Virus record (IMG/VR): IMGVR_UViG_3300025300_000039
Location: 1 to 36,239 of that record
Origin: a virus
Direction: 5' to 3' (one strand)
DNA length: 36,239 nucleotides
Shown here: one piece after another, positions 17,320 through 26,176 of the stretch
How the letters are laid out: every line of letters starts with the position of its first letter
How positions within the stretch are numbered: position 1 is the first letter of the stretch
The notes under the pieces: generated by a model
Told to the model about the DNA's origin: nothing
The model's input: the letters and a program-made list of their open reading frames with translations, nothing else
Database searches by the model: none
Made by a program: the position numbers and the translations under genes

Positions 17320-20032
17320 TCTCTATCGAACAGTCCACAGCTATTACCCATGTTGGGGGTAAGTTCATATGCGTGCCCCTACTTAGACGCATCTTTACTT
17401 TAGTAGCGCCCAGCTTGCTTGTAAGGTCATGTATAAACGAGTTATAGTTTATTTGTTGTTCTCCGCACCATAGCTTTAGTGGTTTCACAACAAGGTACGC
17501 ACGTTTCAAATCAGTCTCGTATCGTGCAACTAACTTACCCCTTGGGAGCGCCTCTGGGATAACGAGTGACGTAACACCGTCATCTTGCTTACGGAGGTCA
17601 TCAGTGCTCTTAATCCACAGCACATTGCTCCAATGCTCATGTATGTAATCGTTTAGTGTTTCTTCGACAGATATGCTCATGTCTGCTACCTGACGCTTGT
17701 TCTCTTTTAAACGCTCTATAATCCATGAGAAGACCTTTGAGGTGTCATATTGGATAAGCCCTGCACGTTTTGCCATTATCAGTCCGACAATCGTAGAGGT
17801 TGCAAGGACAGACCAATAACGGTTCTCAGCAGTTAGCCGTGCTTTGCGATCTACAACCTCTTGCACTTCCTCAAGAAGCTTAATCACTGCATCTAGGTTA
17901 TTCATAATATATTGGATGTAGACCTCACCCGCATGACCGTAGTTATTCTGTATGGCGGTGCTAAAAGAATCTGTTTCTTCTTTTGTTTCAAAGTTTATAC
18001 GGCTCACCCTACATTCTAGTATTCTCTGTGCCTCTGCTTTTGGCATGGCTTTTATGATACTAATACGCTCTACAATGCTTGTGTTTCCTGTAGTTACAGC
18101 GAGTAGCTTCCAAGCATCGCCACGGGCACGTTCTGTGTTACTACCGCTAGACATACGTCCACGTTGGCGGCCACCTGTAAGTTGATAGGCAAGGTTTGAT
18201 AACTCCTTACCGTGTGTGTTCGTCAGCTCATCCATGTACAGAGGTAAGTTATGATACACCTCACCACGGTTCATCTTTGTGTTAAAGGTATCTCTTTCAT
18301 GAATAATCAGGTCATCAGGGTTACCCCACACAGATATACCTGCTGACATTGCGGTGGTTTTACCTACCCCTGACTCCTTACTGTATATATGTAATCCTGC
18401 ACAATGTATGGGTAGAAACTGCATAAGAGGAGAACCAAAGGATGTACCCACTACAAATTGGTGTAGTTCAAAGTCATCTCGATTGTAAAAGTTTATCGCT
18501 TCCTTCCAAGCATCTAAAGAACCCTTTGGTTCGAACGAGGGAAACAACCCCGCAGTCTGGGAAGATGGTGGATTAAAATCTACCTTGTCTTTAAATATCT
18601 CTTGGTTACCAAGTATAAAAGACTCACAGGCGTCGTTAGCCCAACCAAACTGCCTATGTGCTTCATCTGCTTCCTTCTGTGACTGTAATTCGTTTACCCA
18701 TGTTGTTGTGTATTGCATTAATTCATCCATCCTCGCTACTGCTATGCCTTGCATAGACAACTGTTTACGTAGTTCTTCCTTGGATGTTACTGCCGTAAGC
18801 GGTACTGTGAACTCCCTTATACCGTCTTTTGGGAGATGTAACCGCATAACGATAGCCTCTCCAAGCTCTACATCCCTAAGCCTCCTAACAACGTACAGGT
18901 CGTTATGATATATCTGTCTATGTTCTTCCTCCCCGTCAGCACCTCTGACGCTTACATATATACCGCCATTCTCTCCCCTAAAGTACGGTGCGGGGTAATC
19001 TGGTATATCTGGAGCGCTCTGCGCCTGTTTAACCACACGACCTAATGTTATAGGAGATTTTATCTTGCCCCAATGTTTACAGTTTGTACAGACATCAGGG
19101 TTATATTCATCAAATCTATTGCAAAGGTACGGCCCTTTTATGAGAGATACCTTATCTTCTGTTAACTTCTCATCGTAACCTTCATGCCCTTTGGACATCA
19201 GTTCTATAGCTTTGTCGCTATCAGCACAGAACTTTGCTATGGATAACCCTGCTCTCCACATGGGCTCGCTTACAGTTTCTCTGTTCTGTATTATATTCTT
19301 TATCTGTTCGCACCCATTACCCTTCACAGTCTTAGATAGTATGACCTTAAACTCAGTATCAGAGTTATCCATAAACAAAGAAGCTACAGAGTTAGGCGTC
19401 ATTTTCTTAGGTTGTGGTATAGCTTCCCCACCTAACAACTCAGAGAACTTATCAAAATCCACTAACTCATTTGTAGGCACGCCAATAAAACTTACTTCTT
19501 TTGCGACCCCGTTCTTATAGTTATGTGTGTTTGGTACGCGTAGTATCCTAGCAACATCGGCTGTGACCACAGGGTCAGCCAGTAGTTTATGATCTGCACA
19601 TAGTTTCTTCAGACGTGTTGCTATAGGTAACCAGTCGTCAATCACCACTGATTCTGACAACAGCCAGTACACGTGCACTCCATTACCAGAACTCACCATA
19701 ACAGGTTTAGGTAAAGATAGCGTCTTACAAAACCGAATCAGATCTGTCAGCGCATCCTTCTGGGTAGGGTATTCCTTACTCGGCCCACAATCTAGGTCAA
19801 GAAAGAATGACCTGATGTTCTTTACGTTATCTGCTTTACGTGATTGGCCTGTCTCAAACGTGGACAACCCAAAGTATATATCAAATCCTTGCTCGTCTAG
19901 GTCTTTAGACGCGTCTACAACCGCATCTATTGAGGGGTATAGCTTCTGTATCCTACGCTCATCGCTAAAAGCACATACGCAGTAAAAGCCGTCGTCACCT
20001 AGTATCCTCTTTAAAAATGTTTTTGTTTCCAT
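17285..20032 (-). CDS. Primase-helicase (AEP-like primase plus DUF927-type ATPase)
   Basis: I chose the ATG at 20032 (915 residues) because GGGTGG lies just upstream; a GTG nine bases earlier has no ribosome-binding site. The N-terminal domain carries archaeo-eukaryotic primase marks: Asp79-Leu-Asp81, SGNGVH at 115-120, and Asp159 followed by RILRVPNTHNYK. A cysteine cluster near 300-320 (LCNRF...DVCTNCKHWG) probably binds zinc and links the domains. The C-terminal half has Walker A ESGVGKTTA near 550 and Walker B PLYMDEL, in the arrangement of DUF927 superfamily helicases, which act as hexameric replicative helicases fused to primases. It would unwind DNA and synthesise primers for the phage polymerase at 24356. 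The upstream gap contains a structured element that may control its translation. Confidence 0.88.
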   Translation of the reverse strand: METKTFLKRILGDDGFYCVCAFSDERRIQKLYPSIDAVVDASKDLDEQGFDIYFGLSTFETGQSRKADNVKNIRSFFLDLDCGPSKEYPTQKDALTDLIRFCKTLSLPKPVMVSSGNGVHVYWLLSESVVIDDWLPIATRLKKLCADHKLLADPVVTADVARILRVPNTHNYKNGVAKEVSFIGVPTNELVDFDKFSELLGGEAIPQPKKMTPNSVASLFMDNSDTEFKVILSKTVKGNGCEQIKNIIQNRETVSEPMWRAGLSIAKFCADSDKAIELMSKGHEGYDEKLTEDKVSLIKGPYLCNRFDEYNPDVCTNCKHWGKIKSPITLGRVVKQAQSAPDIPDYPAPYFRGENGGIYVSVRGADGEEEHRQIYHNDLYVVRRLRDVELGEAIVMRLHLPKDGIREFTVPLTAVTSKEELRKQLSMQGIAVARMDELMQYTTTWVNELQSQKEADEAHRQFGWANDACESFILGNQEIFKDKVDFNPPSSQTAGLFPSFEPKGSLDAWKEAINFYNRDDFELHQFVVGTSFGSPLMQFLPIHCAGLHIYSKESGVGKTTAMSAGISVWGNPDDLIIHERDTFNTKMNRGEVYHNLPLYMDELTNTHGKELSNLAYQLTGGRQRGRMSSGSNTERARGDAWKLLAVTTGNTSIVERISIIKAMPKAEAQRILECRVSRINFETKEETDSFSTAIQNNYGHAGEVYIQYIMNNLDAVIKLLEEVQEVVDRKARLTAENRYWSVLATSTIVGLIMAKRAGLIQYDTSKVFSWIIERLKENKRQVADMSISVEETLNDYIHEHWSNVLWIKSTDDLRKQDDGVTSLVIPEALPRGKLVARYETDLKRAYLVVKPLKLWCGEQQINYNSFIHDLTSKLGATKVKMRLSRGTHMNLPPTWVIAVDCSIENENKTRDTEDE

Positions 20033-20041
20033 AATATCCAC

Positions 20042-20110
20042 CCACTAGTGCCGAAAGACACCACGACTGGACATCGGCAGATATCCTTTTCGGTATAAAC
20101 CTAGTCGTGG
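20042..20110 (-). promoter_or_regulatory. Pseudoknot-like structured leader of the primase-helicase gene
   Basis: In the 97-base gap before the primase-helicase ATG, 20101-20110 pairs with 20061-20070 (8 perfect pairs, one mismatch, one pair). TTTCGG at 20088-20093, inside that loop, pairs with CCGAAA at 20051-20056 outside it, giving the order of an H-type pseudoknot in the leftward RNA. TCGGCA at 20074-20079 can instead pair with TGCCGA at 20049-20054, so two loop segments compete for the same partner. The downstream partner ends 17 bases before the start codon. It does not match a riboswitch class that I recognise. Confidence 0.5.
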
Positions 20111-20127
20111 CGGAGTTCCATTGAGAC

Positions 20128-20838
20128 TTAATCGTCCCAAGCATCGAGTACGGAACTCAAGTCGTCTTCCGCCGTGGGTGGTGGTGGAGCGGGCTTTTTA
20201 ACAACTTTCTTTGGTTCTTTTACTGGTTCTTCATCAAAGTCATCTACAGGTTCAGCAATGCTTACCACGTTAGACTTCTCAGCAGTCTTAGTAAAAGGAT
20301 TAGCATCTTCTATGGTGAAGCCACCATCTACTTTACCAAACGGATTGTACTCACTTCGTTCAGAAAGCTTGATAACTTGTACAGCACGTAACCTTAAGTT
20401 TACAGAATTTTGACCGTAACCTTTATACGGGTTAAACTGCACGGCAACATTGACTGTACTACCTGTCGTTAGTTGAAAATCAGCAGGTAACTTGTTACCC
20501 TGGGAATCTAATTGCATAGGAGGTTTAGATAAACCCGAACTATACTTACCTTTTAGGTTAGCTTTGTAGGTATAAGTGCCATCATCATCTTTAATGAAAG
20601 GGTTTGATAGTTTCTCATCCCAGTCTTTCTCCCTGTTAGCTTGGTAGCTTTTTGACATAGCCATAAACAATTTCTTCGCTGTCTCGTTATCCATACGAAA
20701 CTGTATAGAATACTCTGCGTCTTTTTCTGAAGGGTCACAGGGCATACTTCTACCTATTGGCTTTGGTTTAAACACATAGGTGGTGTCAATTTTAGGCCAT
20801 AGGGCTTCTACATTCTCAATAATATACATCTCAGTCAT
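20128..20838 (-). CDS. Single-stranded DNA-binding protein (gp2.5-like role)
   Basis: A 236-residue protein with an AAGGAG site before its ATG. The core is beta-rich (TYVFKPKPIGRSMPCDPSEK, FQLTTGSTVNVAVQFNPY, NSVNLRLRAVQVIKL), consistent with an OB fold. A Pro/Lys linker (KKVVKKPAPPPPTAE) leads to the acidic tail DDLSSVLDAWDD, which ends with an aromatic residue among aspartates, as in bacterial SSB and T7 gp2.5 tails that recruit polymerase and helicase. Its place directly upstream of the primase-helicase in the replication operon supports this role. No exact domain name is claimed, since phage ssDNA-binding proteins diverge strongly. An annealing function for recombination with the PD-(D/E)XK nuclease is also possible. 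Confidence 0.75.
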   Translation of the reverse strand: MTEMYIIENVEALWPKIDTTYVFKPKPIGRSMPCDPSEKDAEYSIQFRMDNETAKKLFMAMSKSYQANREKDWDEKLSNPFIKDDDGTYTYKANLKGKYSSGLSKPPMQLDSQGNKLPADFQLTTGSTVNVAVQFNPYKGYGQNSVNLRLRAVQVIKLSERSEYNPFGKVDGGFTIEDANPFTKTAEKSNVVSIAEPVDDFDEEPVKEPKKVVKKPAPPPPTAEDDLSSVLDAWDD

Positions 20839-20868
20839 TTTTCGCTCTCCTTAAGAGGTTTAGGGGTT

Positions 20869-21132
20869 TTATATATCGTCGTCTAAATCAATATCAGCAA
20901 CGATATCGGTTGGTTCTTCGAAGTGTTGCTCCCACTTATTAGCAGGTTCACTTTCTTTCTCTTTATTAGTTAAAGCATGAGACACATCACTCACGTTAAA
21001 CCTATAAGTATTACCTATTTTAATGTAGGTATCTTTAGGTATGTGGTTCTGTCTTACCCACGCTCGTACAGTAGATATGGAAACAGAGAAATGTTTCGCC
21101 ACATCTTCGATTGGTACAAATGGTTCACTCAT
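20869..21132 (-). CDS. Excisionase/MerR-type helix-turn-helix protein
   Basis: An 87-residue protein. Residues 5-55 read PIEDVAKHFSVSISTVRAWV followed by NHIPKDTYIKIGNTYRFNVSDV, the pattern of the small winged helix-turn-helix domain of excisionase and MerR-like proteins. The remaining 30 residues are acidic and end in DIDLDDDI, suggesting contact with another protein. The ATG overlaps the previous stop by one base (TAATG). With no integrase in the window, a regulator of phage transcription or a replication accessory is likelier than a true excisionase. It is one of two plausible binders of the repeated palindromes in the control regions, though nothing ties it to them directly. Confidence 0.75.
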   Translation of the reverse strand: MSEPFVPIEDVAKHFSVSISTVRAWVRQNHIPKDTYIKIGNTYRFNVSDVSHALTNKEKESEPANKWEQHFEEPTDIVADIDLDDDI

Positions 21133-21524
21133 TATTTCTTCCTTACAGAAATTACATATTCCTTATCGATGTTTAAACCATCAGGAACTGTGTTTGGGTT
21201 TTCTTCTAGGAACTGCTTAATATTGCTCGTGTTAAGACGCTTGTCAAGAAACTCTGGCACATTATGCTCTAATATAAATTTATGCATAGCCTCCCAATCG
21301 CTTGTCCAATACTTCGTCTTAGTAGATCTAAAAAACAATCCCGCAGAAGTTCTTACGCTTTCCAAACCGTGGTTCTCACAGTAGTCAAGCAATGCTCGTT
21401 TGAGAACGTCTTGTTGTCTCACAAGTTTATCGTCCTCTGCCTTAAATTTTGCTGATAGCGCTGACCTCTCGGCACGTATCTTTATGTATGCACTGGTCAT
21501 CTTTTCAGCCGTAGCGTCGCTCAT
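21132..21524 (-). CDS. Gp157-like hypothetical protein
   Basis: This 130-residue protein starts after a GGAG site. The first 50 residues are a charged helix (AYIKIRAERSALSAKFKAED, probable coiled coil). The C-terminal part contains a beta hairpin and conserved-looking SVRTSAGLFFRSTKTKYWTS and TVPDGLNIDKEYVISVRKK. A helical N-terminus followed by a short strand-rich tail ending in SVRK resembles the siphophage Gp157 family and Gam-like nuclease inhibitors, but the match is by general style. Position between the SNF2 helicase and the HTH and SSB genes is consistent with a recombination accessory. Function unassigned. Confidence 0.6.
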   Translation of the reverse strand: MSDATAEKMTSAYIKIRAERSALSAKFKAEDDKLVRQQDVLKRALLDYCENHGLESVRTSAGLFFRSTKTKYWTSDWEAMHKFILEHNVPEFLDKRLNTSNIKQFLEENPNTVPDGLNIDKEYVISVRKK

Positions 21525-21574
21525 TATACTCTCCTTTGCCTATCGAGAATTTATATATAGTATCTATTGATACG

Positions 21575-23110
21575 CTAGTCAAGTACCTCGTTGTAAAGAT
21601 CTATCAACTTTGTGTGAACGTTGATTCTCTTATCTAATAACCTGTAAACGTGTTTTTCTGCGGCAGAACCTTGGAGTTGCACAACGGTAGATTTATGTAC
21701 CTGTCCTGACCTATGCACCCTAGCGTTGGCTTGTTCATAAGTTTCTAGCGAACTCGTCGGCCCCCACCAGACCACTGTGTTAGCGGCTGTTAACGTGACA
21801 CCATGTGCGGCGGCTTGTGGTTGGATTACCAGCACGCGTGGGTTCGGGGTTGTCTGAAAGGTTCTGAATATCTGTGTTCGTTGAGGTGCAGATACATCGC
21901 CACGTATAACTTCAGTTGTTATACCCTCTGACCGTAACTTGTCTGTTAAGATGTCTATGACATGCTTAAAGGGTACAAACACTAAGATCTTTTGACTTGA
22001 TTCGTCAATTACTTCTCGAAGCACTTTGTATCTATGCTTGATATCAAACTCTAGTGTAGACCCATCATCAGTATATACAGCCCCTGCCGATATCTGTAGG
22101 AGTTTGTTCAGACTTACCGCCGCGTTCATAGCCGTGACCTCTGCCCCTGTAATCTCCATTACTAACTTGTCTTTGAGTTGTTTGTAGTATTTCTTCTGTT
22201 GCCGTGTGAGTTCTACCTCACGCTTTACATACACCATTGGTGGTAAGTCCAAGCACTCTTCCTTTGTAAACCTAACCGCAGGTTGTAGTGCTTTGAACAC
22301 GACCTCTGTAGCATCGGGCTTGGGTCTCCATGTAAACTGAGATACCCTGTGCATAACTTGGTCTTTGAATGACCCAAAGAACCTTGGCACTGATCTGGGG
22401 TTGACCATCTTAGCTAGACCATAGGCATCTGTTGGAGCTTGCGCGGCGGGTGTACCTGTCATCATCCACAGCCATGTATCTTCGTTAATTAGCTTGTTCA
22501 GTGTCTTCCAACGTGTCGTTTGTGCGTTCTTATAGTGGGTCGCTTCATCAACAATCACTAGGTCAAAGCCACCTTTCTTTATCTCATCAGCTACAATAGC
22601 AACGCCATCATAGTTAATGATTACATACTCAGACCCTTCTTCAATAATCTTTTTACGTTTTGCCGCCGCACCGTGAGCCACGGATACTGTCCTGTGGGTA
22701 GCAAAGGTAAACAAGTCATCACGCCATGCGCTATCCATGATTGACAGCGGGCAGATAACCAATACACGTTTTATTAGTTTTTGTTGTAGTAAATAGTCCG
22801 ACGCCCATATCGCACTAGCTGTCTTGCCTGTACCCTGCTCGTTAAAACAAAAGGCTCTCTTGTTCATTGTCAAGAACCCTGCTGTTGTCTTCTGGTGGTC
22901 AAAGGGTTTGTGCTTGCCTGTCCACTTGTACCTACCCTCAATGGGTGACGGTGCTTTTATGTTTAGTGTCTTAAGGCTCGATGCTTCGGCAAGCCCCCAG
23001 TTAACTAGTACCTTATTGTCTGGTAATTGTTGGCTCTTTGGTATGAGGGCTGTAACTCTGTTAGGGTCACGTACTCTAAGCAACAAAGCTTTGTTGTCAA
23101 TAATCTTCAA
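21575..23110 (-). CDS. SNF2-type superfamily 2 DNA helicase/translocase
   Basis: A 511-residue protein starting at a TTG with GGAGAG four bases upstream; the first internal ATG (residue 82) would remove the N-terminal domain and nearly reach Walker A. Motifs are in order: DHQ near 71-73, Walker A EQGTGKTA at 91-98, DEAT box at 188-191, motif III MMTGTPAAQ near 216-224, and the SNF2-like motif VI ARVHRSGQ ending at 470. These mark an ATP-driven DNA translocase of the SWI/SNF-RapA group. Phage members are thought to remodel forks or recombination intermediates. It sits between an HNH-like small protein and a Gp157-like protein, with no ribosome-coupling overlap on the downstream side. Codons for LAEASSL include the 22-bp shared repeat. 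Confidence 0.9.
   Translation of the reverse strand: MKIIDNKALLLRVRDPNRVTALIPKSQQLPDNKVLVNWGLAEASSLKTLNIKAPSPIEGRYKWTGKHKPFDHQKTTAGFLTMNKRAFCFNEQGTGKTASAIWASDYLLQQKLIKRVLVICPLSIMDSAWRDDLFTFATHRTVSVAHGAAAKRKKIIEEGSEYVIINYDGVAIVADEIKKGGFDLVIVDEATHYKNAQTTRWKTLNKLINEDTWLWMMTGTPAAQAPTDAYGLAKMVNPRSVPRFFGSFKDQVMHRVSQFTWRPKPDATEVVFKALQPAVRFTKEECLDLPPMVYVKREVELTRQQKKYYKQLKDKLVMEITGAEVTAMNAAVSLNKLLQISAGAVYTDDGSTLEFDIKHRYKVLREVIDESSQKILVFVPFKHVIDILTDKLRSEGITTEVIRGDVSAPQRTQIFRTFQTTPNPRVLVIQPQAAAHGVTLTAANTVVWWGPTSSLETYEQANARVHRSGQVHKSTVVQLQGSAAEKHVYRLLDKRINVHTKLIDLYNEVLD
22972..22993 (-). repeat. 22-bp repeat shared by two unrelated genes, copy in SNF2 gene
   Basis: The 22 bases here (core GGCTCGATGCTTCGGCAAG on the plus strand) are identical to 26567-26588. 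On the coding strand both encode LAEASSL. The plus strand also contains TGC-TTCG-GCA, a small stem with a stable tetraloop. Confidence 0.85.
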
Positions 23111-23128
23111 AATACTCTCCAGTATATT

Positions 23129-23380
23129 TTATTTTTTCTTTTTCTTCTGTCCGTTTCTTGCACGGTTCTTTGAAGGGCTTTCCAGTCTAGTGCCGTCTTT
23201 GTTACTGCCCCCCTTACTTAACATCTTATTGTGACTTACATCTTTACCTTTGCGGTTTATTTTTTTCTTGTCGTAAGCACGTCTGGCACGTTGCCGTTCC
23301 ATTCTGTCTGAGTGTTCCCCACGTTCCTTTTGTTTTTTGTATTCTTTCTTGTAGGGTCTAGGTGATTTAGTATATGGCAT
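23129..23380 (-). CDS. Small basic HNH-like protein
   Basis: An 83-residue, Lys/Arg-rich protein whose ATG overlaps the preceding stop by one base (TGATG). Residues about 42-75 read RKGKDVSHNKMLSKGGSNKD followed by RLESPSKNRARNGQ, which resembles the core of small HNH nucleases (D-x-H, GGSN, N-R) as found in phages. The motif is thin and the second catalytic histidine is not obvious, so it may be degenerate or non-catalytic. The very basic tail (NGQKKKKK) would bind nucleic acid. It is placed between the SNF2 helicase and a PD-(D/E)XK nuclease, suggesting a DNA-processing module. Confidence 0.55.
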   Translation of the reverse strand: MPYTKSPRPYKKEYKKQKERGEHSDRMERQRARRAYDKKKINRKGKDVSHNKMLSKGGSNKDGTRLESPSKNRARNGQKKKKK

Positions 23381-24045
23381 CAGTTACTCCCATTATAAAC
23401 ACATTCAATTACTGCACAGTGGCGTTTACATAATCCGCTCGGATGTGCGTTCCAAATATCGTTCTCGTATGCTATCTCCATACGCTTGTAATTAGACATC
23501 CACTTCTCCCAGAGAGAAGGAATCATATCTTCAGTATACTTATCTTTAACAATATTATTTATTTTGACAAACAATAATGCGGCGTTCACCTGTTTTATTT
23601 CTGGGAAATACTTAAACGTAGCGAGTGCCATCAGCTCTAACTGTCCTTTGTCTGCGTAAGCAGAAGACTTACCTGTCTTGTAGTCCACGACCCACGCCTT
23701 ACTATCATCAACAATAACAAGGTCAGCGATACCACGCCACCAAACATTCTTATCTCTAAAGCCACAAGGCTCTAGCTCTCTGGTCAACCCCATCTTTATT
23801 TCTGTTAACTTCTTACCACGTCTTTTGTTAAGTGACTCCAGGGCCCCCTCCATGTAGGAGAACTTACTAGGCACTGGTTTCCCATCTCTTATGTATTCTT
23901 CAGCCACAAGATGGGCTTCAGTACCATACCGCATGGCATCTGTTTGTGGTTCTGGGTAATCTTTAGCTATCTTCATATGGTAAAATTGTTTGGGGCATTG
24001 CTCGAACGCCTTAATCTTACTAAATGACCACGGGGCTATACTCAT
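23380..24045 (-). CDS. PD-(D/E)XK exonuclease (RecB/Cas4-like)
   Basis: I use the ATG at 24045, coupled to the previous stop (TGATG), giving 221 residues. Motifs: GTEAH at 41-45, Asp108 in RGIADLVIVDD, Asp121-Tyr-Lys123 in VVDYKTGK, and QLELMA starting at Gln135, which together form the PDDEXK_1 nuclease core. Cys17 (EQCPKQFY) plus three C-terminal cysteines (206, 210, 215, in LCKRHCAVIEC) match the four-cysteine Fe-S cluster layout of AddB/Cas4-type nucleases. This is probably the phage 5' to 3' exonuclease for recombination or host DNA degradation, working with the ssDNA-binding protein. The cysteine spacing is slightly irregular, so cluster binding is inferred. Confidence 0.85.
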   Translation of the reverse strand: MSIAPWSFSKIKAFEQCPKQFYHMKIAKDYPEPQTDAMRYGTEAHLVAEEYIRDGKPVPSKFSYMEGALESLNKRRGKKLTEIKMGLTRELEPCGFRDKNVWWRGIADLVIVDDSKAWVVDYKTGKSSAYADKGQLELMALATFKYFPEIKQVNAALLFVKINNIVKDKYTEDMIPSLWEKWMSNYKRMEIAYENDIWNAHPSGLCKRHCAVIECVYNGSN

Positions 24046-24359
24046 CAATGAAGCTTTGATTTATCAACCCAAGTAATTTGGATTGTAACCCCACCTAAAT
24101 TATTCTCTCTAGTTTCAGATGTAAATTCGTCTTCGTGCCCACATTTAACACACAAAGTTTTAAATTTAGAATCAACAGCATAAGTAAATTCTGTAAAACT
24201 ATCGCACTTTCTACAGTCTGCAAACGTGTCAAGAACTTGTTGGATTACATCATCCGATGTTGAGTCTGTCATAAAGCGTTCAGTTATACCTCGCAAACTT
24301 GCGCGATCTAACCTATGTGATTCGCCAAGATCTAATTTTTTTACTTCTTCTTTTTTCAT
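24045..24359 (-). CDS. Small zinc-ribbon protein
   Basis: A 104-residue protein overlapping the polymerase gene by 4 bases and the nuclease gene by one. Two CxxC pairs (Cys49/Cys52 in DCRKCDSF and Cys70/Cys73 in LCVKCGHE) about 17 residues apart form a zinc ribbon. The N-terminal 45 residues are charged and helical (ESHRLDRASLRGITERFM). The C-terminus is strand-like (GGVTIQITWVDKSKLH). Function is unknown. Tight overlap between polymerase and exonuclease genes suggests production alongside both and perhaps a DNA- or polymerase-binding role. Confidence 0.7.
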   Translation of the reverse strand: MKKEEVKKLDLGESHRLDRASLRGITERFMTDSTSDDVIQQVLDTFADCRKCDSFTEFTYAVDSKFKTLCVKCGHEDEFTSETRENNLGGVTIQITWVDKSKLH

Positions 24360-26176
24360 TCACAATCTCCATATGATTTGCCTGTACCGCTCTCGCAGTT
24401 GATAGGTAGGCCGTCTGCCCAATGAGGTGTCCAACGCATACATTTCTCAATATACTCTTGCGCTTCTTCCAATACATCGTCCTTTACACAGCATACAATC
24501 GAGTCATGTACCGTCAGTACGACACGATATTTCTTAGCTATTTGTAGCATTTGTTCACCAATAATGCAACGCGCTATCGCTTGGCATACGTTCTCGATCA
24601 CCTTACCGCCATATATTCTGGTGCGACCACGCCTTGTTTTGTAGTCAAACTCTACACCCTTATCTGTCTGTGTAAACTGTAGATCATCATAGCCTAGCTT
24701 CAGTCCTGATGGTAACAGTATCGCACCGTCAACCACCTTGAGTACACCTTCTAGTCCAAATTGAATGTTCTCACCACGTGCCAGTCCAGTAAGCATGTTC
24801 TGAGCATCGCGCCATAGTTGGTTTATCTTCCAATTCGCTTCTCTGTAGATACTAATAACACGCCGTGCTTCATCAAGTTCCATGTCAAAACCAAACGTCT
24901 GCAACTGTGCTTGGAACTTCACCGCACCCATACCATAACCTGCACCAAGAATTGTAGTCTTACCCACAAACCTTTGATTTTTATCAACATCTTCTTCGGG
25001 GACTCCGTAGATGCGTGAAGCCATCTTCTTGTAAACATCTTCTCCTGCGTTGAATGATTGGGTCAGGTCATCTTGCTCGGCAAGCCAAGCCAACACCCTC
25101 GCTTCAATCTGTGATGAATCACAATCAATCAGAGAACACCCCACTGGTGCAATGATACTACGCTTGAGTTTCTTCCCATCGCGTCCACGACTTGGTAGAT
25201 TTTGCAGATTAATCTTGTCGTCGCCACCCCACCGTCCAGTGTGTGCCGCGTAGTATCTTACAGGTACAGGCAACAGGCCACGCTTGGATATATCAATGAA
25301 CCTCTGTGTCCGTGTCTCTTCCAATGTACTTTTATTACCAAGCCTTGCCGCTACAAGAAGTTGCACCTTCTCGTTCTCATGTTCTTCGAGTGCCTTGAAC
25401 CCCTCGTCAGACTTAGCAAAGGCAAAGGTCTCTTTACCTGTAGTCGGACTTACCTTCATGGGGGGCTTCACACCTAACTGCTCTAAGAGTTCAGCAAACT
25501 TAGGGTTTGACATAAGATCAGCTTTCTCAACTTTAGCGCTGCGTAACAAGTCATCCTTACGAGAACGTGTTTCCATGAGATGTTGTTCTAACAGATTCAA
25601 ATCAAGGTCTAAGATAGGCTCAATAAACATACGCAATGTACGGTCTATCAGCTTGAGTTCATCCTTTGGAAACCCCTTGACCATGATAGAGAAGAGTTTG
25701 TATGTCAGGTCTACGTCATTAATACAGTAGTCACCGAACCTACTTAGTTCTTCCTCTGAGAAATCTCTTCTTTTCTTTCCGAGGGTGTTGAGTACCTCGT
25801 CTCCTTTAACTCCGATCTGATACCTCTCAGCCAACGCCTTGAGACTACTAGAAGTTTCCACCCCGTGAAGAGCACGGGAGATACACAAAGTATCGGTATA
25901 CACGCGAGGATAAATATTGTAATGCCAATTAAGAATAGCACCATCGAACATAGTATTATGGCACAGTACCATAGACTTCGCCCAATCAAAGGTGTGTAAG
26001 TAACTCTTGAGTTGTTCATGTGTTCCACTCGCCCACTCCGTTTCTTGATTGTTAACTTTGATACCAACCCCAATCACTTCAAAGTTGGGGTCACGTACGT
26101 ACGCTTCAGTTGTCATCTTACGTAAAGATGTTTCCTTGTCATAGAAGGTCTCGAAGTCCAGTGTAATTAGATCCAT
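24356..26176 (-). CDS. Family A DNA polymerase with 3'-5' exonuclease domain
   Basis: The ATG at 26176 overlaps the preceding stop (TGATG), giving 606 residues; a GTG one codon earlier is possible. Exonuclease motif I is LDFETF with Asp7 and Glu9, motif II is HNTMFDG, and motif III is YCINDVDLTYK near 150. Polymerase motif A is DSSQIEAR with catalytic Asp353, motif B is RFVGKTTILGAGYGMG, and motif C is VHDS with His557-Asp558. All proofreading and polymerase residues are present, and there is no 5' nuclease domain. Length is shorter than T7 gp5 but typical of compact phage enzymes. It would replicate the phage genome with the primase-helicase and ssDNA-binding protein. Confidence 0.95.
   Translation of the reverse strand: MDLITLDFETFYDKETSLRKMTTEAYVRDPNFEVIGVGIKVNNQETEWASGTHEQLKSYLHTFDWAKSMVLCHNTMFDGAILNWHYNIYPRVYTDTLCISRALHGVETSSSLKALAERYQIGVKGDEVLNTLGKKRRDFSEEELSRFGDYCINDVDLTYKLFSIMVKGFPKDELKLIDRTLRMFIEPILDLDLNLLEQHLMETRSRKDDLLRSAKVEKADLMSNPKFAELLEQLGVKPPMKVSPTTGKETFAFAKSDEGFKALEEHENEKVQLLVAARLGNKSTLEETRTQRFIDISKRGLLPVPVRYYAAHTGRWGGDDKINLQNLPSRGRDGKKLKRSIIAPVGCSLIDCDSSQIEARVLAWLAEQDDLTQSFNAGEDVYKKMASRIYGVPEEDVDKNQRFVGKTTILGAGYGMGAVKFQAQLQTFGFDMELDEARRVISIYREANWKINQLWRDAQNMLTGLARGENIQFGLEGVLKVVDGAILLPSGLKLGYDDLQFTQTDKGVEFDYKTRRGRTRIYGGKVIENVCQAIARCIIGEQMLQIAKKYRVVLTVHDSIVCCVKDDVLEEAQEYIEKCMRWTPHWADGLPINCESGTGKSYGDCE

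Noticed and set aside
20869-21132. Excisionase function, implying a temperate phage
   Set aside because: The HTH fold is excisionase-like, but there is no integrase, repressor or attachment site in the window.
25744-26073. A 109-aa frame with hydrophobic stretches inside the polymerase gene
   Set aside because: The polymerase exonuclease motifs are encoded in the other frame here; no separate start signal.
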